Shown here in pieces: positions 60,594 to 64,000 of a stretch of 64,000 nucleotides of DNA. A program made the translations under genes and the position numbers. Source of the stretch: Achromobacter xylosoxidans (GTDB lineage: Bacteria > Pseudomonadota > Gammaproteobacteria > Burkholderiales > Burkholderiaceae_B); the NCBI RefSeq assembly GCF_002192695.1, contig NZ_MTLG01000125.1, positions 62,001 to 126,000 on the forward strand, given 5' to 3'. Within the stretch, counting starts at the first letter, position 1. The number at the start of each line of letters is the position of its first letter. The notes under the pieces were generated by a model that did not search any database, was not told the origin of the DNA, and worked only from the letters and a program-made list of their open reading frames with translations.

Positions 60594-63224
60594 ATGCAAG
60601 TCGGCACTGAAAGACAAGCGGGATCCGAACTACACGCTTGGCGTCAATTTCTGGCGCGCAGCACCCTCTGGCTAGGTGTTTTGTTGCTGGGAAGCGCCGC
60701 AGTTTGCTGGGTCGCCGCCAACTGGCAGGACATGACGAAAGTGCAGCGCTTCGCCGGCGTCCAGGGGTTGCTGGCGGTTTGTGCGCTAGCCGCCGCCTGG
60801 GCCGGATTGCGCCTGCGGGCCAGTCCCGGCGTGCGCCGCACCATACCGGGCGCCCTGCTCGCCCTGGCCGGCATTCTGCTTGGCGCGCTGCTCGCTTTAC
60901 TAGGCCAAACTTACCAGACTGGCGCCGACACCTGGGAATTGTTCGCCTGGTGGGCGCTTTTGCTGCTGCCCTGGGCGCTGGCCGCCGGCAGCCAGGCCGT
61001 CTGGCTGCTGTGGGCGCTGGTGCTGAATGTCGCCATGGCCTTGTGGCTGGGCGAGCGGGTGTTCTCCTGGATGCTGATATTCGGCGGCCCGGGCGTGCCC
61101 GGCCTGATGATGGCCGGCTTGAACCTGCTGCTGCTGCTGGGCTGGGAGCTGGCTGCCCGCCGCTGGCGCGCCAGCACCCTGGTCGGTCCGCGGGTCCTGG
61201 CCGCCCTGGCGATCAGCGTGCTGGTGCTGACCCAGATGCTTGGCGACTTCCTGGGCCGCGGCCTGGGCCTCTATAACGGCATCGCCTGGGTCGCGGTGAC
61301 CCTGGGCCTGGGCTTCTATTATCAGAAGGGCCGGCGCGACCTGATCATCCTGGCCATGCTGGCCGCCGGCGTCATCTGCGTGTCGCTGCGGGTGGCGGGC
61401 GAATGGCTGCTGCGCCTGGAGCCCGGCGTCTGGGCGGCCCTGCCGCTGGCGGCGCTGCTCATGGCCGAGGCCGTCCTGGCCGCGCGCTGGCTGCGCCGGC
61501 TTGCCGGCGACCCGCAGACGGCGGTGGCCGCGGCTGCCGATTCCGAACCGGCTGCGGCTTCGGCCGGCAACTCGGTGGACCCGGCCGACGCCAGCGCGCC
61601 GGTCGCGCAGCTGGCGCCCGCTCCGGCGCCGCAGGCGGATCCGCCCTGGTACGTGCAATGCCTGCTTGGCCTGAGCGCCTGGCTGTCGACGGTGCTGCTG
61701 TTGGTGTTCATCGCCTTCTCGGGCTTCATCACCTCCGAAGGCGGCGCGCTGGTGGCCGGGCTGGTGCTGTGCGCGGCCGGCGTGGCGGTACTGCGCAGCG
61801 ATGCGGGGCCGTTCTGGCGCCAGTGCGGCACGGCCATGGCTTTCGCCGGGCAGGTCCTCATCATCTTCGGGCTGTCCAGTTCGACCTCGTTCGCCAGCGC
61901 CTGCGTCTTTGTGCTGCTGATGGCGGCCACGGTCTATGCGGTCGGGCCCGACGTCATCCTGCGCTTCCTGAGCGGCCTGCTGATCGCGGCGGCCGGCGCG
62001 GGCCTGATCTGGCGCGTGCTGTCGCCCGACCTGGGGCAGGAGGACCTGCTGGACGCCTGGATGGCGTTCGACGCCCTGCGTGCCACCTTCCTGTGGCTGC
62101 CCATTGCCGTGACCGGCGCCTGGGCCACCGCCGTCATCTTCACCGTCAGCCACCGCCTGGGCGGCAAGCGCGCCCATGCGCTGCAGCCGCTGGGCTGGGC
62201 GTTCCTGCTGTCGGTGCAAGGCATGGTGTGGCTGGCCAGCGGCATCTCCATCAAGCAGCTGCCCGCCATGTGGCAGCTGAATCCGCATACGGCCGTGCTG
62301 GTCGCGGCCGGCGCGCTGCTGCCCGTCGCGACCGCCTTCGCGGTGCTCTGGCCGCGCCGCCGCATGCTGACGGCGGGCGTCACCTGGGGCGTGCCCATCG
62401 GCCTGCTGATCCTGGCGCTGTTCTGGCTGCCCAGCCCCGGCGTGGGCTTCGCGCTGGCCTGGCTGCTGCTGGGCTTCGGCTTGAACCAGTCGCGCGTGGT
62501 GGTGTTCGGGGTCATCAGCCTGCTGGCCTATCTGGGCGTCTACTACTACCAGTTGGAGATGCCGCTGCTGCAAAAGGCCTTGTGGCTGGGCGGCGCCGCG
62601 TTGCTGCTCTTTGTGCTGCGCGCCATGGTGTGGCTGGTGCCGCGCCTGATGCGCACCATTGCGCCCAGCCAGCGCGGCGCCTTGCCGCCGGTGTCGACGC
62701 CCTTGCGCTGGCGTACGCTGGCCATTCTGGGCGGCCTGGTGCTGGTGCTGGCGGTCACCAACGGCGGCATCTGGCAGCGTGAAAAGCTGCTGGCCTCGGG
62801 CAAGGTGGTCATCCTGGAACTGGCGCCAGTGGATCCCCGTTCGCTCATGCAGGGTGACTACATGGCGCTGAACTTCGCGGCCAGCCGGGAGGTCACGCGC
62901 CTGCGGCTGGGCGGCGAGCGTCCCGAGGCCGAGGAGTCGGTCATGGGCTACGAGCCGGACGGCTATGTGATGCTGCAGACCGACGCGCGCGGCGTGGGCC
63001 AGCCGCTGCGCATCCAGCCCGACACCCACCCGCACAGCGAGGCGGAAGTGCCGTTGCGCTACCGCATCCGCGACAACAGCGTGCGCATCGTGACCAACGC
63101 GTATTTCTTCCCGGAAGGCCAGGCCGAGCGCTATCAGGTCGCCAAGTATGGCGAGCTGCGCGTGGCGGAAAACGGCGAGGCCCTGCTCGTCCGGATGCTG
63201 GACCAGGACCTCAAGCCGCTGTAG
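60594..63224 (+). CDS. DUF2157/GDYXXLXY-domain membrane protein
   Basis: This 876-residue integral membrane protein starts with a DUF2157 region ([42 protein letters not shown]). It has about 20 predicted membrane segments in two blocks joined by an Ala/Pro-rich linker near residues 300-350, and ends with a periplasmic GDYXXLXY domain ([10 protein letters not shown] near residue 760). In other genomes DUF2157, DUF4401 and GDYXXLXY proteins are often separate neighbours; here they are in one chain. The function is unknown. It overlaps the convergent gluQ gene by 14 bp. Confidence 0.8.
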   Translation: MQVGTERQAGSELHAWRQFLARSTLWLGVLLLGSAAVCWVAANWQDMTKVQRFAGVQGLLAVCALAAAWAGLRLRASPGVRRTIPGALLALAGILLGALLALLGQTYQTGADTWELFAWWALLLLPWALAAGSQAVWLLWALVLNVAMALWLGERVFSWMLIFGGPGVPGLMMAGLNLLLLLGWELAARRWRASTLVGPRVLAALAISVLVLTQMLGDFLGRGLGLYNGIAWVAVTLGLGFYYQKGRRDLIILAMLAAGVICVSLRVAGEWLLRLEPGVWAALPLAALLMAEAVLAARWLRRLAGDPQTAVAAAADSEPAAASAGNSVDPADASAPVAQLAPAPAPQADPPWYVQCLLGLSAWLSTVLLLVFIAFSGFITSEGGALVAGLVLCAAGVAVLRSDAGPFWRQCGTAMAFAGQVLIIFGLSSSTSFASACVFVLLMAATVYAVGPDVILRFLSGLLIAAAGAGLIWRVLSPDLGQEDLLDAWMAFDALRATFLWLPIAVTGAWATAVIFTVSHRLGGKRAHALQPLGWAFLLSVQGMVWLASGISIKQLPAMWQLNPHTAVLVAAGALLPVATAFAVLWPRRRMLTAGVTWGVPIGLLILALFWLPSPGVGFALAWLLLGFGLNQSRVVVFGVISLLAYLGVYYYQLEMPLLQKALWLGGAALLLFVLRAMVWLVPRLMRTIAPSQRGALPPVSTPLRWRTLAILGGLVLVLAVTNGGIWQREKLLASGKVVILELAPVDPRSLMQGDYMALNFAASREVTRLRLGGERPEAEESVMGYEPDGYVMLQTDARGVGQPLRIQPDTHPHSEAEVPLRYRIRDNSVRIVTNAYFFPEGQAERYQVAKYGELRVAENGEALLVRMLDQDLKPL

Positions 63225-64000
63225 CGGCGGGCAGCGGGAAGCGCCGCGCCCATTGCGCGGTGGCTTCCCGCAGGAAATGGCCGCGGTCCGCGGTGTCGAT
63301 GGCGTCGAAGCCCAAGGCGCGCCAGGCGGCCAGCAGCGCCGCCAGGGGCGCGCCGGTGTCGATGGGCGGGGCCCCATTCTGCTTGGACAGTTTCAGGCCG
63401 CTGGAAGCGTCCAGGATCAGCGGCACGTGCAGGTAGCGCACGGGCGGCAGCCCCAGCAGCCGCCCCAGCACGCGCTGGCGCGCGGTGGAGCTGAGCAGGT
63501 CCGCGCCGCGCACCACGTCGGTCACGCCCTGCGCGGCATCATCCACCACCACCGCCAATTGGTAGGCCCATAGGCCATCGGCACGGCGCAAGGCGATGTC
63601 GCCCACCGCCTGCGCCACGTCCTGCTCCTGCGGACCCAGCCAGCGGTCCACGAAATGTTCCACGCCCTCCGGCATGATCACGCGCCAGGCGCGGGCCTGG
63701 CGGCCCTCCGGCAAGCCGTGGCGGCAGGTGCCGGGATACGGCCGTTCGCCGTCGGCGCCGGGTGCGGTCTGGCCGCGCAGCGCCGAATCGGCGATTTCGC
63801 GCCGGGTGCAGCCGCAGCCGTAGATCAGGCCGCGCGCGGCCAGGGAGTCGAAGGCGGCCTGATAAGCGTCGTTGCGGCGTGATTGCCACATGATGTCGCC
63901 GTCCCAAGCCAGGCCCAGTGCATCCAGCTGGCCCATGATGACCTCGGCCGCGCCCGGCACCGTGCGCGGCGTGTCCACGTCCTCGATGCGCAGCAGCCAG
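63211..64000 (-). CDS. gluQ: Glutamyl-Q tRNA(Asp) synthetase (partial, 5' end outside)
   Basis: The visible 263 codons encode a GluRS-like catalytic fragment without anticodon-binding domain. They include the zinc-binding cysteines ([10 protein letters not shown] and [10 protein letters not shown]), the [30 protein letters not shown] core and a KMSKS-like KLSKQNG. GluQRS attaches glutamate to queuosine in tRNA-Asp. The HIGH-motif N-terminus lies beyond the window. Confidence 0.93.
   Translation of the reverse strand, partial: WLLRIEDVDTPRTVPGAAEVIMGQLDALGLAWDGDIMWQSRRNDAYQAAFDSLAARGLIYGCGCTRREIADSALRGQTAPGADGERPYPGTCRHGLPEGRQARAWRVIMPEGVEHFVDRWLGPQEQDVAQAVGDIALRRADGLWAYQLAVVVDDAAQGVTDVVRGADLLSSTARQRVLGRLLGLPPVRYLHVPLILDASSGLKLSKQNGAPPIDTGAPLAALLAAWRALGFDAIDTADRGHFLREATAQWARRFPLPAATAA

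Noticed and set aside
60900-63377. Long minus-strand open frame opposite the DUF2157 gene
   Set aside because: It is Gln/His/Arg-rich with no recognisable domain and covers a well-supported membrane protein gene.

Overview
The window looks like chromosome of a high-GC betaproteobacterium of the family Alcaligenaceae, most probably Achromobacter or a close Bordetella relative. This is inferred from base composition (roughly two thirds G+C by eye), dense divergent regulator/operon pairs, many solute-binding-protein transporters, and the kind of LysR, GntR and ABC proteins encoded. It opens with the last 32 codons of gyrB, so it probably lies near the dnaA-dnaN-gyrB origin region. I see no rRNA, tRNA, CRISPR array, insertion sequence or prophage.

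Region by region. (1) 1-7656: gyrB end and terminator, then a GntR regulator divergent from an eight-gene operon: HAD hydrolase, four-part glutamate-type ABC importer, PLP dehydratase, aminotransferase and RidA. This reads as import and deamination of an amino acid. (2) 7729-14944: a LysR regulator divergent from a cysteine hydrolase, MFS exporter, pirin, XapX protein, exported amidohydrolase and DoxX protein. (3) 14962-22292: an unknown secreted protein, then an amino-acid-type binding protein, a fused permease-ATPase, an amidase, an ectoine-synthase-like cupin without ectA or ectB, a GntR regulator and a DUF1989 protein. The same 13-bp palindrome lies upstream of both outer genes, which makes this look like one regulon. 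(4) 22389-31025: LysR, VOC and flavin reductase genes, then a second glutamate-type ABC importer followed by a threonine-aldolase-type enzyme and an EamA-type exporter. (5) 31109-35922: acylphosphatase, phytanoyl-CoA dioxygenase-like protein, LldD-type FMN dehydrogenase, a lone solute-binding protein and an AraC/GyrI regulator. (6) 35956-42042: a minus-strand nucleoside-type (BMP family) importer operon ending in cytosine deaminase. (7) 42509-49058: DedA-rhodanese fusion, ketopantoate reductase, small redox genes, a nucleoside deoxyribosyltransferase-like gene and a TetR/MFS pair. (8) 49099-52229: ribB under an FMN riboswitch, a SET-domain protein, a bestrophin and an Lrp regulator. (9) 52323-64000: a lone acetolactate synthase large subunit, a sulfonate/nitrate-type ABC operon with an SDR, topB with a histone-H1-like tail, a large DUF2157 membrane protein and the 3' part of gluQ.

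The main theme is nutrient capture: four multi-gene ABC importers of the amino-acid or nucleoside type and one of the sulfonate/nitrate type. Most sit with the enzymes expected to process their substrate and with a local regulator. The best candidate for an undescribed system is the palindrome-bracketed EctC-like/amidase/DUF1989 cluster at 16.4-22.4 kb.
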